DNA of 64,000 nucleotides from Girardinichthys multiradiatus (GCF_021462225.1 NC_061813.1:22282442-22346441); one strand, 5' to 3'. Shown: positions 43,175 to 56,894, numbered from the stretch's first letter. The notes: generated by a model not told the origin, from the letters alone. Numbers and translations: made by a program.

Positions 43175-45942
43175 ATGTGACACACCATGTTAGTGAATCT
43201 TCATTAGTTCAGACAGCAGAGCAAAGTGTGAGATTAAATAATTTCAGTTCATTAGGTCCTTGCCACAATTTCTGAGCTGCATGTGTGTTGATTCTGTAGC
43301 AGTGGTGCAAATGTGCAGTGCATGCGCATACATGGTGTGTTAGAGCTAAGGTGGAAGTTGTTGACATCTCCCACAAAAGTCTATGGCAGGCCTGTTTATC
43401 AAATTGAGTGTGATTCATTGTCAAATGTTAATTTGATATTAGGGCTTTATTTTTCGGAATCGCGTGTTCCTTGGCCACTGAAATGCGAAACGGATTCATC
43501 CTAATTTAACGTGAATATTGGGTGGTTCATACTTTCATCTGAGAGAGGAAGGAAAAGTGAAATGATGAAGTTTCTAAGCCTGCCTTAATTAATCAGATTT
43601 CAGTACCAGGAGTGGGATTATATGGGTGAAAGGGGTCTTTTCTGGATCAGATTTAACCATTTACTCTCATCGAACCGACTTGCACTTCTGCTCATGTGTT
43701 TACCCAACTCTCTCTTGGCTGGAGGGATAGTTGGCTTGTCTTGCTTCTACCGTGACTTCGTCTGCCTGCAGGTCACTCTGAGATTCCCAGGCCTTCACTT
43801 CTGGCACAGGCTTTTTAATGTCGGGACGATCCCCACTTTGCACCACCAGTTGAACCGAGTTTTGGATACAAAGTATAAAGCTCTGAAAGAAAGTTACTAA
43901 GTGACGCTGAGCACACATCCAGAGTCTGCAGGCGAAACAAAACAAAATCGTGCAAAAACTTTACACAAAAAAAGACACAATGTAGCATCAGATACAATCA
44001 AGATCATTTATCCCAACTAGATCTCGAAAGAATGATCAGTCATCTCTTTGACTAGGTCAGGCAAAACTTTTATGATGGATTCTAACGTTCGGCCTGAGTC
44101 TTGCCAAATGCATATCACCGAGAGCTTTGAAGTCTGGATTGGACTGATCAGCCAATCAAGCTGGGACCTGGAGTAACATGGGGGCTCATTTTATTAAGCC
44201 AAAGAAAAAATGATTTTTTACAATTTTTTCTAAAACACATTCTTTAAACTCAGAAACACCAAAATGTCAACAATCTATCACTTTAGCCAAAATTCCATCG
44301 CATAACTGAGACTGATTTTACATTACTGTTTTAAAAATGTAGTCAATCCATGAAATAACAGACAGGTTCACCTTTGAGACTTCACCAAACCAACAATCAG
44401 TATTTAAAGTTATGACTAGGGATTATTGTAAAGCTTTCTGAATTTTAAAACTACTAAACTAAAATGATAAATTGCAGGACTTTGACATGTATTGACAGGC
44501 AAGAAGATCTGTAGCCTAGCAAGACATTTTGAAGAGACCTGGAGAGAAGCAGTTCTTGTGGAAGAAAGGTCAAATCCAAGGTGTTGGATGTCATGTCAAT
44601 TAAAGTGACAACCTTTTTTTAAATAAAAAAAGCTTAACATATTAGTAGAAATACCTGAAGTGCAGCTGTTTACTAACTCCCCCAAAAATAAATGGCATGT
44701 TATCGTGCTTTTTCAGAATGTATAAAGGTTTATCTTCTTTGGACTGCTCTTCACCCACCCACTTCCCCCTCCTGTCCTCCCTCCAAATCTGATGTCCCTG
44801 TCAGCATTGTTCACATCTAATAAAGAGAGCTTGTTTATCAGATGGTGGACAGCGTGCCGGTGCTGATTAAAGCTTTGCTGAACAATCTCTATTTCTCAGG
44901 AAAACAAATGGAGCCACATCTTACCTTTGTTAAAGAACAAGGGCTCCCTGACATATGAAGGTATACTGATAATTGAAAAATACAGTTTGTATCTGAATGT
45001 AGTCTCATGGTGATGAAGATTATTTAAAATGGCCTACTGCTGGTAGTTGTGGTAATATATCAATTTACCACACACAATGTTATGTTTAATTAGTGTTACT
45101 AGCTTCCATTCATGCATGCATACGTCAAAAAAATTGGCCTGGAGCCTTATTGACATCACTACTAAGTTGCTCCAGCCACTGACAACCAGATGCTCTGTGC
45201 AAATCGAAACAAAATAAATAGAGAAATAGATTTAGACAAGGTGGCTAGAAGGGCAGAAAAGATTACGTAGATGCCTGTTAACAGCTTGGGCAGCTCTCAC
45301 CTCTTTTTTTCCTACTTTTTATTTCTCTGGTCTATTTATTTCTCTGCCCTGATGCAGTTCCTCTAACATCTGCCCACAGGGCAGATAAGCAGATTAATTG
45401 AAAGATTTGGATTTTTTCTCATTTAGCTTGCCTGGCTCCAAGATTTTCCATTCCTTTCTCAACCTCAGTTCACCAAGTCCACCTTTTTCATTAAATGCAC
45501 AGAGTTATAAAGGACTCTAAAATATAGTCAGAGTATTATTTAGTGCCATATCCTGCTATAGTTTACAAGTCCTCCGCTTGTTCGCACCAAGAATCAAAAA
45601 TATTTACTGCTCACAGAGGAGAGTTGGAAAGAGTAAATTCAGGTCTAAGTGTGTAAAACTGGAATAAAATACACTAAATAAAAACATATCATCAACAGGC
45701 TTATTATCAGCCCTTATGTTATTATTGTGCAATGAAAACTGCATTTTCACTTTTTAGCTGAAAACACTAGCAGTCCAATAATACTAATCAGGCTAATTAC
45801 TGTTTTGGAAGAAAATGTATTTCTGAATGATTATGAATGTAATAATTTACTAGTAAGTGTAGTAGAATAATGGAAAACCTACATATCCTACAGTCATGAC
45901 ATGCATGCTGCTGAATCTGAGTAAGTTAATTATTAAGTGAAA
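43175..45942. other. No recognisable gene
   Basis: Unique AT-rich sequence. ORFs at 43622-43900 and 43700-43945 overlap on opposite strands and neither has a motif. Confidence 0.5.
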
Positions 45943-47609
45943 GGGTGGGGGTGGGGACATTATCGGGCGGTGGGAGGAGCACTTTGAGGATCTCCTCAGT
46001 CCTGCCATCACGCATTCCCTGGTGGAAACAGAGGCTGGGGACTCGGGGTTGGATCTTCCATCACCCAGGCTGAAGTCACTGAGGTGGTTAAAAAGCTCCG
46101 TGGTGGCAGGGTTTCGGGGGTGGATGAGATCTGCCCTGAGTACCTCAAATCTCTGGATGTTGTGGGGCTGCCATGGTTGACACGCCTCTTCAACATTGCG
46201 TGGCGGTCGGGGACAGTGCCTCTGGACTGGCAGACTGGGGTGGTGGTCCCCCTTCATAAGAAGGGTGACCGGAGGGTGTGTTCCAACTATAGTGGGATCA
46301 CACTCCTCAGCCTCATTGGTGAGGCCTACGCCAGGGTATTGGAGAGGAGAGTCTGTCCGATAGTTGAACCTTGGCTTCAGGAGGAGCAGTGTGGTTTTCG
46401 TCCCGCCTGTGGAACACTGGACCAGCTCTATACCCTCTACAGGGTACTCGAGGGTTCATGGGAGTTTGCCCAACCGGTCCACATGTGTTTTGTGGACCTG
46501 GAGAAAGCATTTGACTGTGTCCCTCGTGGTGCCCTGTAGGGGGTGCTCTAAGAGTACGAAGTCGGGGGTCCTTTATTAGGGGCCATCTGGTCTCTGTACA
46601 AGCGGAGCAGGAGTTTGGTTCGCATTGCTAAGTTGGACTTGTTCCCGGTGCATGTTGGACTCCGGGAGGGCTGCCCTTCGTCACCGGTCCTGTTCATAAC
46701 TTTTATGGACAGGATTTCTTGGCGCAGCCAAGGGCTGGAGGGGGTCTGGTTTAGGGACCAGTGGATTTCGTCTCTTCTTTTTGCAAATGACGTGGTCCTG
46801 TTGGCCCCCTCTAGCCAAGACCTACAGCATGCACTGGGGCGGTTCGCAGCCGAGTGTGAAGCAGCTGGGATGAAGATCAGCTCCTCCAAGTCCAAGGTCA
46901 TGGTTCTCGACCGGAAAAGGGTGGCTTGTCCTCCTCAGGTTGGAGGGGAGTTCCTGCATCAAGTGGAGGAGTTTAAGTATCTCGGGATCTTGTTCACGAG
47001 TGAGGGAAGAATGGAGCGGGAGATCGACAGACGGATTGGTGCGGCTGCCGCAGTAATGGGGGCGCTGGGCCGGTCCGTTGTGGTGAAGAGAGAGCCTAGC
47101 CGAAAAGCGAAGCTCTCGAGTTACCGGTCGGTATAGGTTCCTACCATCACCGATGGCCATGAACTTTGGGTCATGACCGAAAGAACAAGATCCCGGATAC
47201 AGGCGGCTGAAATTAGCTTCCTCCGTAGGGTAGCGGGGCACTCCCTTAGAGTTAGGGGGAGGAGCTCGGCCATCCGGGAGGGGCTCGGAGTAGAGCCGCT
47301 GCTCCTCCACATCGAGAGGAGCCAGTTGAGGTGGCTCGGGCATCTATATCGGATGCCTCCTGGACGCCTTCCTCGGGAGGTGTTCCAGGCACGTCCCACC
47401 GGGAGGAGGCCCAGGGGACGGCCCAGGACACGCTGGAGGGACTATGTCTCTCGGCTGGCCTGGGAACACCTTGGGCTCCCCCTGGAGGAGCTGGAGGAGG
47501 TGTCTGGGGAGAAGGACGTCTGGGTGTCTCTGCTGAGTCTGCTGCCCCCGCGACCTAGTCCCGGATGAAGCGGAAGACGAGTACGACGAGTACGACGAGG
47601 GTGTGGGTG
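45943..47609 (+). mobile_element. Rex3 LINE, 5'-truncated
   Basis: Body about 45954-47598. The flanks GGGTGGGGGTG (45943-45953) and GGGTGTGGGTG (47599-47609) are a plausible target duplication with one mismatch. The 3' tail repeats a GACGAGTAC motif. The site 46228-46247 matches, from memory, the standard Rex3 reverse primer. The element begins in the linker before the RT (GDIIGRWEEHFEDLL). Confidence 0.9.
45957..47568 (+). pseudogene. Rex3 reverse transcriptase remnant
   Basis: Linker and fingers at 45957-46300 (KKGDRRVCSNYSGITLL near 46258), with a frameshift near 46050. Palm motif A is CFVDLEKAFDCVPRG (about 46489-46533), followed at once by TAG and four codons later by TAA. The frame then continues through GLREGCPSSPVLFITFMDRIS (46657-46719) to FANDVVLL (about 46784), where the catalytic FADD reads FAND. 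The thumb runs to a stop at 47134-47136, and the C-terminal domain is at 47173-47568, ending LLPPRPSPG. Both stops and the Asn are shared with the copy at 9838-11975. Truncated, interrupted and catalytically dead. Confidence 0.88.
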
Positions 47610-47979
47610 TTCAGAGTTCAATCGGTGAGTTACTTTACTCTGTGAAAAGAAGTGTCAAACCAGCCCTTATTTAACGATGAACAATTCATATATTTCACGT
47701 GCTTCTTATAGTGCATTCCTCTCTGAAAACCTGAGTTCTGAAGACCAGAGTACTTTGATAAAACAGTTGATTAGGGAGGTTAAAACGTATTAAAATGGCA
47801 GATAACGATAGTCTGATCAGCTAAAACGATAGTGTCAAATAAGTTCTAATTAAAACAGCAGAACAATGTGGAAGAAAACAAAAAACTGCACCTTTGAATG
47901 GTTCAATGAATAATCAAAGAAGACAGTGATCAGCCCCAGTATGATCAATGACATTTACCTGCGTTGCTGTACCGAGTAG
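47610..47979. other. No recognisable gene
   Basis: Unassigned AT-rich sequence. Confidence 0.45.
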
Positions 47980-48422
47980 ACGACACCAATGTGAAGCAAA
48001 GCCTTTAGCATAGAGCCCTCGCATAATCCAAATGTTCAAAAATGTCTGGAATGGACTGATGAAAGCAGGGTTATTCTAACTTTTTGTCAAACCACCCTAA
48101 AACGCTGAATTCAAACCACAGTACACTGTGAAGCAGGGTGGCCCAGGCGTTATGATAGGGGGATGTTTTTTTTATTATGGTGTTGGGGGTATTTGTCACA
48201 TAACAGGGATAACAGGTCAGTTTGAATGGCAAAACAAAGAAATGCAGACAAACTGTGGAATTTAGTCCAATCATCCAGGTTCATATACCATGCAACAAGG
48301 ATGTGAGGCAGTTCTCAAGATCATTGGTTATACAACTAAATATGGGTTCAGTGGTTCACGGGAAAGTTAAATCTTCAAGCATTTTTCAGTCTGAGTTTGT
48401 AAAAGAACATGCAGACCCTTCT
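47980..48422 (+). mobile_element. Ancient Tc1/mariner relic
   Basis: Plus-strand traces of a Tc1-like transposase. 'tctggaatggactgatgaaa' (about 48044-48063) resembles an N-x-x-W-T-D-E-S motif. KPQYTVKQGGPGVMIGGCFF at 48114-48173 resembles the H-x-V-K-x-G-G-x-x-x-M-x-W-G-C-F block. Downstream frames are broken by stops. Very old; family within Tc1 uncertain. Confidence 0.5.
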
Positions 48423-48915
48423 ATTTTTTAATAGCCTATTATTGTTACTTCATCATTTTCTATGGAGATATAAATTTTATAATTTTTTTATTTTGATTTG
48501 GACTAGAATGTGAAACATTCTAAACACGTTTGTGTTCGGAAACAGAAGCTATTATAAAAACCAAGTCACTTTACTCACTTCTTAAAACACACTGCTACTA
48601 TTTTGAGCAAAATTGCACATACAACTATGTACAAATATAAAACTGAAAGATAAAATACATTCCTACTCTAATGCTGTAAATAGAAAAAGAAAAAGGAAAA
48701 AAAAAATAATTGGAAAGAACAAGGCAGGAACAGTTCTGAAGCTGAACCTGCAAGGCAGCCCCTACTGCACAGATGTGAAACACCAGTTCTCGGTGGACGG
48801 TGTCCTGCAGTTTTTAGCTGGGTCACTGACTCAATGCATCAACACACCTGAATCAAATGATTCGGTCATAACAGGAATGGAGATTGACACCCCTTCCCCA
48901 TTGGCTCTAGGGACT
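48423..48915. other. No recognisable gene
   Basis: AT-rich with an A-rich stretch at 48675-48712; nothing recognised. Confidence 0.45.
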
Positions 48916-49610
48916 TGTCATGATCCTGGTATGTGAATGTGTGTGTATGAATGAGTTTTCTGCTGAACAGAGGATCTTTGCTGAAGGGCGTGGCTGCTAC
49001 ACACCTGTCTGCAATTCCCTCATCTGGCTGTTGGAGATTTAAGGAGCTGTTGGACAACCAGACTTTACCTGATGATAAACCTACTTGGTAGAGTCAAGCA
49101 CTAGTTGAATATTCCTGAGTGTTATTTGCCTATTTCCTGAGCACAGTGTTTATGTTACCCTTCTTAGCTTTCTCAAGCGCATCTCCTGTATTCTCTGTGC
49201 CTTCCAGGCTGAAGTCTTCTCCATGGTTCCCACGCCAACTTAAGGATCACTTCTACAAACCTCTTCTTGAAAGATCTCCACGATCATCCAATGCAGCTCC
49301 TCCATCTCCAGCTGCCATCAGCCTGCCCGGTCTCCAACACCCTCTGTTCCATCTCCTGGATCTCACACCTCCATCTGCCCTGCTCACATCAGAATCCTTC
49401 TTGGAACACTGGTTGCCGTTGTAAAACTCCCTGATTTAAGCTGCCACCATGATCCCTGGCTCCCCTCAGTCTCATCTATCAACTTCAGCACAATAAGCCT
49501 CTTTATTCTATTGCTCCGTTAAAAGACTCCTCATCGTTTTTTCCTCCTCTCCATCCGACTGCTTCTCTCTTCCTCCAGACATAGCAGAACTAGATTAGCG
49601 AAGAGAAGTC
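48916..49610 (+). mobile_element. Possible LTR-like sequence
   Basis: Begins TGTCATGATCCTGG, becomes C/T-rich with a CAATAAGCC polyadenylation-like signal near 49489, and is compositionally unlike its neighbours. The 101-codon ORF at 49119-49424 (Ser/Pro/Leu-rich) is probably incidental to this composition. The 3' boundary and target duplication are not visible, so this is a weak call. Confidence 0.25.
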
Positions 49611-50317
49611 CAAGTCACACAGATTATAATTTTTTTGTTGTAAATAAATATTTTATCTGGTACATTCTGTCCTGTTTATGATTCAGCATGTTAGTCAGAA
49701 AGATCTGCAGAAATGTGCCCGTACTGTTTCTGCTGAGACCTACACTGGGAAATCAACATGGTTATACACAGCTAAAAGGGCAGGTGTGCCTACATACCTC
49801 CATGCACATGTACACATGACATGTATACAGTAAGAAAATTCCTCCCATGCTTTTAACAAAAAGGTCAAGCTACTTGCTTCTGTTTTTAGGTCAGTTCGCC
49901 TGAAACTGACACCAAAAATTTAAAATGGTCTGAAGTACACTGTACATGGAAGGTCAGATATGGTTATAAAAATATTTAATCTATCATAGAGATTTAATGG
50001 ACAAAAATTTCTTAAAATGTCAAGTGAGACCAATCCACCTCAGCTACCTGTAATTACATTTGATATGCTCCTGCTCTGTAGTAGCTAGAAACCACAGGTA
50101 TATTTGCATTACAAAAGATTGTTATTGGGGCCGGTTGGACATCTGAATATACAAATCATTATGAATGTTATATATTTTCAGCTTTTAATGATGCATTTGC
50201 GCCATGCTTTTTCCAGGGTGAAATGTGTATCCAATATACCACATCAATGCATTTTAAAAATAAGAACTAAAATTTGCATATGCTTAAACAAGCCAAATAG
50301 CTTCTGGTGAAAAGCTT
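49611..50317. other. No recognisable gene
   Basis: Unassigned AT-rich sequence. Confidence 0.5.
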
Positions 50318-50765
50318 TATGCTTAGACTAGAGGACGTATGAGCTTTTTGGTCACAAACCAAAGAACACTTCACAACTGTCAAGCATGGTGAGGGAAGTC
50401 TCATGCTCTGGGGTTGCTTTGCTAACAAAGGTACTAATACACATTGTGGCAGGAGTAATGAAAACCTCCATAAATCAACAACTAGATACAATAAACGTGG
50501 ACACAACTGGGTCTTTCAACGGGACAACGTTAGAGCAGGCTAATATAAAGCTTCTGGAATAGCCCCAACCTCAACCCTATCGAAAATTTATGAACTATGC
50601 TAAAAAACTGAGACCAGGGCTGGAAGCCAACCCATTTAAATAAGCTCTACCAATTCTGATATGAAGAATGGTCAAATATACAGCCAGAATTATGCAGGAG
50701 CGAATATACTTTAAAGTTGTGTTTGTATAATCTTGTCAACCTCAAAAAAAGTAAGAAGGCTTAAA
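50318..50765 (+). mobile_element. Decayed Tc1/mariner transposase, C-terminal half
   Basis: Plus-strand remnant beginning near 'tttttggtcacaaaccaaag'. It encodes TVKHGEGSLMLWGCF (about 50377-50421), the conserved block before the second catalytic Asp. 'tttcaacgggacaacgttag' follows (FNGTTL, where F-Q-x-D-N is expected, so the catalytic Asp is lost). Next comes degraded sequence matching the P-x-L-N-P-I-E region ('cctcaaccctatcgaaaatt') and a tail region near 50640-50700. No N-terminal domain. A different lineage from the main Tc1 family in this window. Confidence 0.6.
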
Positions 50766-51139
50766 TGGCCTGATTGAATCCAATAATTAATGTTTGTTGA
50801 TGGTTATTCTATGTAAACCTGTGACTGCTACTGCATATTTATGAATATGAATGACTGTATATCTAAGTGTATTGCAGGACACAATAAAGTAAATTCTACA
50901 TGAGATAAAGTAGTACGACAGTTGTGCATACACTCAGAAAAAGGGGAACATTCCCATTAGAGTTATACTGAGACTGCCTGATTTAATGTATTGATCAGTG
51001 ATTGCAGCCTGCCAAGTGTCTCTGGAAAACATGACATCATATAAAAGGTAACATCAGAGATATTCTGCTGAGGCCAAGTATAACATTTGCTGTGTTTTAG
51101 GTTATCCTGATTACTGGTGTATTTCTGGATTTCTCAGTG
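50766..51139. other. No recognisable gene
   Basis: Unassigned AT-rich sequence. Confidence 0.45.
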
Positions 51140-51514
51140 ATTTCTAGTCAGTCAGTCATTTTCTACTGCTTATTCCATAGTGGGTCACAGGGGAGCTGGT
51201 GCCTATCTCCAGCAGTCTATGGTTGAGAGGCAGGGTACACCCTGGACAGGTCACCAGTCCATCACAGGGCAACACACAAATAACCACACACACATTCATA
51301 CACCTAAGGGCAATTTAGAGTGACCAATTAACCTAACAGGCATGTCTTTGGACTGTGGGAGGAAGCCAGAGTACCCAGTGAGAACCCACACATGCACAGG
51401 GAGAACATGTAAACTTCATGCAGAAAGACCTCAGGCTGGGAATTGAACCCAGGACCTTCTTGCTGCAAGGCAACAGTGCTACCAACTGCGCCACCATGCA
51501 GCCCTACATTTCTA
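51140..51514 (-). mobile_element. Full-length tRNA-headed SINE
   Basis: Body about 51147-51507 on the minus strand between 7-bp duplications ATTTCTA (51140-51146 and 51508-51514). Carries the complete head (A and B boxes near the high-coordinate end), the middle 'caatttagagtgaccaatta', the GGTACACCCTGGACAGG segment and the GACT tail. Confidence 0.88.
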
Positions 51515-54500
51515 TGTAAATATAAATTAAGCTATTTAAAAAAGAATAATCAGTCCCATTAATAAAAAGTTAATAGGAAGTAGTTTTAATTTCACCCAAT
51601 AGGGAGAAAAAATAATGAACGTATTTTTTTTATAAAAGCTTCTCAAATTTTAATAAAGGCCACATTAAAAGTTTAATAAAGATTTATATCTAAAAACGTT
51701 TTTCAACAAATAGCTTAAGGTCAAATCACCTTTTAAAGATAAATACTATTTTCTTTTTATAAATAGTGTCTCTTCTTTTAATGAATAGCTTTAACTTGAT
51801 TTAAAGCCTTAATTTCAAGCCAAGAGCTACTGAGCCCAAATACGTTTTTATCATCCAGCTTCATCCCTGCATTCTTTTACAATGCTGCACAGATTTGAAT
51901 GAACAGCTTGTACATAAGAATGCAACAGCTTTGTACAGCAAACAGCATAAAGTAGAATAATCAGTTTTCCAGCTGCAGCAGCAATTGTTTTGCTGCACTG
52001 CTTTCGTGCTTCCAAATGACCATTTGGCTCATTCATCATTACATGCAGTACATATTATGAAATTAATCACTGCTGAAAAACAATCTTTGTTCCATACCCA
52101 CTCCGTGAGCAACACAACAACGTTGAAGATGTTTGTACTTTTTCAGCTAGACCATTTCATTCATATTGTTTTAGTATGTGCAACAGAGAACAATGTAACC
52201 TGTTAATAGAGAGGCCTTAAAGGATTCATTGGCAAAAATACTGATCTTCATCGCTTACAAGTAAGACAATTTTGGCTGTTTGGAATTATTTCAGATGGTT
52301 ATAAACACAGACAGTCCCTGTGTGGGAACTAAAGTGTGCCACCCATCACTGTTATTAAGGTAAAGCTGTTTTACCAGTACAGTTGACAAACCAGGATTGA
52401 TACATCTATAAAGCAGCAACTGTAGGCTGGCCAGCTGCCTAATGAACCAACCAGAAGGGCAAAACAATTAAATTTACCAGTTTGAAGTTCTTGAAACTGG
52501 TACTCTTCATCAGTGCAGACAGAATGCAAGGTCTTGCATGAGATGAAGTAATGTTATTGTTACATTTCTGCTACAATGTTTGAGTAGAAGTGCTATAGCA
52601 GTGGTTCACTGGTGGGACAATTTTTTGACATATCCCAAACATCTGTCACCCTGGCGATCCAATTGTGTACATAACATTGTGAAATGCATAGAAAGACGGT
52701 GTATTTTTCTAAACCATTGAAAGGCAAAGCAAATATGCAAAGGGTTCAACCTCCAAATGGCAGTGTCACATTCATAAATGTCAATGGCCTTTGACCTCAC
52801 TCTTTGTACCAGTCACTTAGATATCAAGTTTTTTTTAATGGAGGAAAACAGTGAACAAAGAATATTGACTACTACACTCACAATGCAATCTACTGCTTTA
52901 ATCTCCACACAATGATGAAAAGATTCAAATTACAAAATAACTATCCATTGTGAGATTAAAACCACTGAAGTGATGGAGCAGCAGGCTTCTTGGAACTGGT
53001 AGGTCTGAGAGAGTAGAGGCTGCAGGATGGTATTTTTTAGGGGAAGACTGAGTGCACTGTTCTCTAGAAGAAGACAAGCACGTGTTGCCAAAGCCAAAGA
53101 ATATCTAAATCAATATTGCCCCTGCTATTCCAGGAACAGCAACAAAGTGGGCGTATTGAGTTTTTCCTGCAATTTTGAATCAAAGGAGATGAAACTAATG
53201 GGAGAAAAACCCAAAGTGTTTCCCAGGAAAGCTTTTCCAAGGTTTTCTCCCTATACATTATCAAAATAGCCTTGCTAAATTAAGACCCAATTTGCCTTTG
53301 CAGGTTTGTTACTAATGGCATCGATAGCTGTTGTAAAGGCCCATAATTACTGGCCTAAACCTCCATGACCCGCTTCTGTGACATCACCACTTTCAATACT
53401 TCAAACAACATGCTTAAAATAACACATTTAATATTACGGCAGTCTTTTATGAGCTCTTAGAGTGCTGGTGACTGTGTGGGTGTATATGTGTGAGTGTGTG
53501 ATATCTTGAATCACTATGAGTTTATAATTTTTCCTTTTCTCCATCCTCATCTCATTTAATGTGTTGAACCATGGTTACAGTTTTCTGCTGCCACCATTTT
53601 GAGAGGATGGATAAGGTGCTCAGAGCAAAGCACTGCAATCTACCTTATGGACCTGTGGCTAGAGTTGGAAATTACAGCCTGTAAGGATGCATAGGTATTA
53701 GGAATATGGGCTATGACAGTCATATTTCTTTATATAGTCACCTTCCTATTACTTTCTTTCTACATCATGCTGCTGGCAAGGCATGGGGTGATCTACTTTA
53801 TTAGGCAGTAAGGTTAGGTGCATTCTCTACACATATTCTTTCTGTGTTTCATAGCTCAGGGAGTAAAAGTCCCCATTTAGCTTAGTTCATTGAGCTTTAT
53901 CTCTTACATACATCAAACCTTGCTGTAATCTAAAAGGGAAGATCCCATCCTTTTTTTATGCAGTTTAATTCTGCCTGGATGTGCAGGGATAGGAAGTCGT
54001 TGCAACATAAAGTTGAATATGTATCATGATATTCAAGGAGCATTGAAACCAGCAGGTAAAACCTGCAACAATGAGGCTAAATGAGCTCCTTAGGGAACAG
54101 CATGGAAATACACATGGAAAATATCAATTTCAACTGGGTATGCTGTGGAAGCTGTTAAGATTCCCAATTTCAGCAAAACACCTATATGCTTATCTTTCTC
54201 TGTGCTTCAAATCAGTGTAATGTAGGAAACATAAAAAAATTGGAAAAAAAGAAGGGAAAAGCATAAAGTTGTCAGTATGGCTCCCTGTTTTAAAATGGAC
54301 TTTTACTGGGATATACTGACCATGCTTAGCTGTAATGTTGACCTCATTCAAAACCATTACTATGGAAAAATTGTCAAAATTATTATTATTTTTTTACATA
54401 CATCAACTTAAGTTTCTGTCACATTATGGTCCCGTATGTGGTAAACAAGGCATCATTAAATGTGTGGTGCACTTGTACCCTTTAATGTATGTGTTAATAC

Positions 54501-55104
54501 ATGGTGTGAAAAACACAACTGTTTAGACAGACATGACGCTGATTCTAAAATACACCTAAAATGTGACAGCCTATGCTAGTAAGCTAATATGAAGGCATAT
54601 CTTACAATGTGCTAAATTGTGGTCATACCACTCTTCTCGTTTAAAGTCCTTTTAATTAGATGGTAGAAAAGTGTGAACTTTGTTTTCTTTGACTGTATAG
54701 ACCATAACGCAATGCTGCCCCTCCCTCATCTGTGCTGCATGCTGCCTGTTAGCTGGCTGAAATAAAGCCGTTACACTTTTCCTTCACTTACTTCAAAAAC
54801 AAATTCAGCAGTTTGGAAATACTTCTGCCTATGCCACAACACACAGGTGTCAAATTTAAACTTTAGGCTCCACTTTAGGCTCCGTAGGCTCCACTAAGCT
54901 GCAAAACCTCCAAGCTTAGGTGGGCAATGTGCTGCACTTGCTCAGCATTTCCAAAAATAAATTGCTCTCAGAGCACAGTGCTACTTGTGCTGCTTTCGGT
55001 CTGAAAGTCCCTTCATACAGCTAATATTGCATTAAAACTAGTTTGCAAGCTATGATTGCCATGTATGTTGAGCAGCTGATTTTGACCTTTATCCAGTGAC
55101 ATGA
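51515..55104. other. No recognisable gene
   Basis: Unique AT-rich sequence. The 80-codon ORF at 53027-53269 is basic at its start but matches no family I know. Confidence 0.45.
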
Positions 55105-55195
55105 ATAGCGGGGTCAAAATAAATGGCATTACTTTTTTCAGTAACGAGTAATCAAACGGATTACTTTTTTCAGCGTTACAAAGTCCTTACCTCCA
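55105..55195. mobile_element. hAT-like MITE fragment
   Basis: 'tggcattacttttttcagta' through 'acgagtaatcaaacggatta' and 'cagcgttacaa' match the left portion of the MITE at 28150-28700. Only about 90 bp remain, without termini. Confidence 0.7.
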
Positions 55196-56894
55196 CTCTT
55201 TTACAAAAGTGAATACAATAATTTGCATGAAAACATCACAAACTCATTTAACCACAATAATATTATACTTAAAAAGATACATTGGTACATTCATTGAATG
55301 CCTGTGTTCACATTTCAGTTTTTGTAAAGGGCAGATCACCGAATCCTGAAGAGTAAATGTCAATAAAGTATTCATAGGAAATTTTATCAACAAGATAGTT
55401 CAACAATAGAAGCCTTTGAAGACTGAGGTAAAGCTGTCTTGTAATTATTGCGTTAGGTCTGTGACACGACCTTTTGCACTCCATGCATTTAGCATTCAAC
55501 CAAATTATTTATGTTTCTGCCTGAGGAAAGTCTGAACTGAGTTTTATGAGGAATAGTATTAATGTGCTCTGTTGATTTTAACAGGGAATCGTTTGGCTCA
55601 CTCTTGATTAAGTAGAATAACCTAATGTGGGTTTTTATTGTAGAAAAAATTGTTGAGATTTATGATTTTTTCAGGTTCTGCCAGCATTTACACAAAAAAC
55701 ACATCCAAGCCTGTAAACTGCAGGTCTGTCAAAGGCACAACATTCACAGAAACATGCTTGTAGCCACTCCCTTCATACTTGCATCATGTTTGTACTGAGA
55801 GCTTACAGAGCACCACAGCACAGAGCAAAGCACTCAGTGATCTTGTTTATACCAAGAAGATTTTATGCTTTACATAACATTGCACCTCCCCTTTGCAAAC
55901 TGTGCTGTTTCGCTTTAAATTAAAAGTGATATAAAATGAATAAAACAGACCCTTCAAGCTCTAGAAACAACTCAGATAGAATGGCTTCAAACAGCCATGA
56001 CTCTTTATGCAAGCTTGATTTGCATAAAATGCTGCTTAAAACTGTCTCATTAAATGATGATATGCTTGTCAGAATCAGCTGGAAACACGAGCAGAGGATA
56101 AACATTAGCTGTGACAGAGAAAAACACTTCCAGTTAGAAATATGACTTTCAGGACGGCATCGTAAAAGCAGGATAGGCATGTTTTTTTTTTTTTTTACTT
56201 GCATTCAAAGAAAGGAATTGCTTTTGGCTTTAGCTCTCTAATGCCACAGTCTCATAAAGAGGAGCGTGTGTGGTCTATTACTGTTTACACACAAACATAA
56301 ACTCCAGATTGTCACGACTGCATGTGGAAACCCAGTGAGTAGGGACTGCAGGAAAGCAGAAAGCTGAAACATTCCAGAGCTGAAATCAACCCTCAAGGCT
56401 CATGGCACATGAGATGTTGGGAGGTCAAAGTACGTTAGGCTGTCAGGATATTACACAGTGATTGAGGAGAGTGAGTCAGCAGAACAGAATTAGGTTCAGG
56501 ATCAGAATTAATTTAACTAAGGCGTTTGGATCTTTGGGTGGCGGTGTGAAGGTGCAAATAGAAAGACAGATGAATTAATGTCTGCAAATGTTCTGACTAA
56601 ATCTTTGCTCATAATAAGAAGGGAAAACGAGGCAATTCAAAAGGTACATTTGAATAAAAATGATGTTCTCCCTTATATATTTATTCTGTTTTTGCTTGTT
56701 TCCCAGACTTAATTGTTTCAGGAGATCAAACAAATTTTAAAGTAAGACAAGACAACCTGAGCAGATACCAAAAGTAAAAAAAAAGCAAAGATTTCAATAA
56801 AAGTGAAATAATCCATGTTAAGTCATTAATTAACTGCGATTTACCACAATTATCAAGAGTCAAGAAATCATTTAAATGGCACCTGTCTGACCAC
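55196..56894. other. No recognisable gene
   Basis: Unique AT-rich sequence with a T run at 56182-56197; nothing assigned. Confidence 0.5.

Noticed and set aside
43622..43945. Overlapping ORFs on both strands, 81-92 codons
   Set aside because: No motif on either strand, and mutual overlap suggests chance.
49119..49424. 101-codon Ser/Pro-rich plus-strand ORF
   Set aside because: Lies in a C/T-rich LTR-like stretch; composition explains the open frame.
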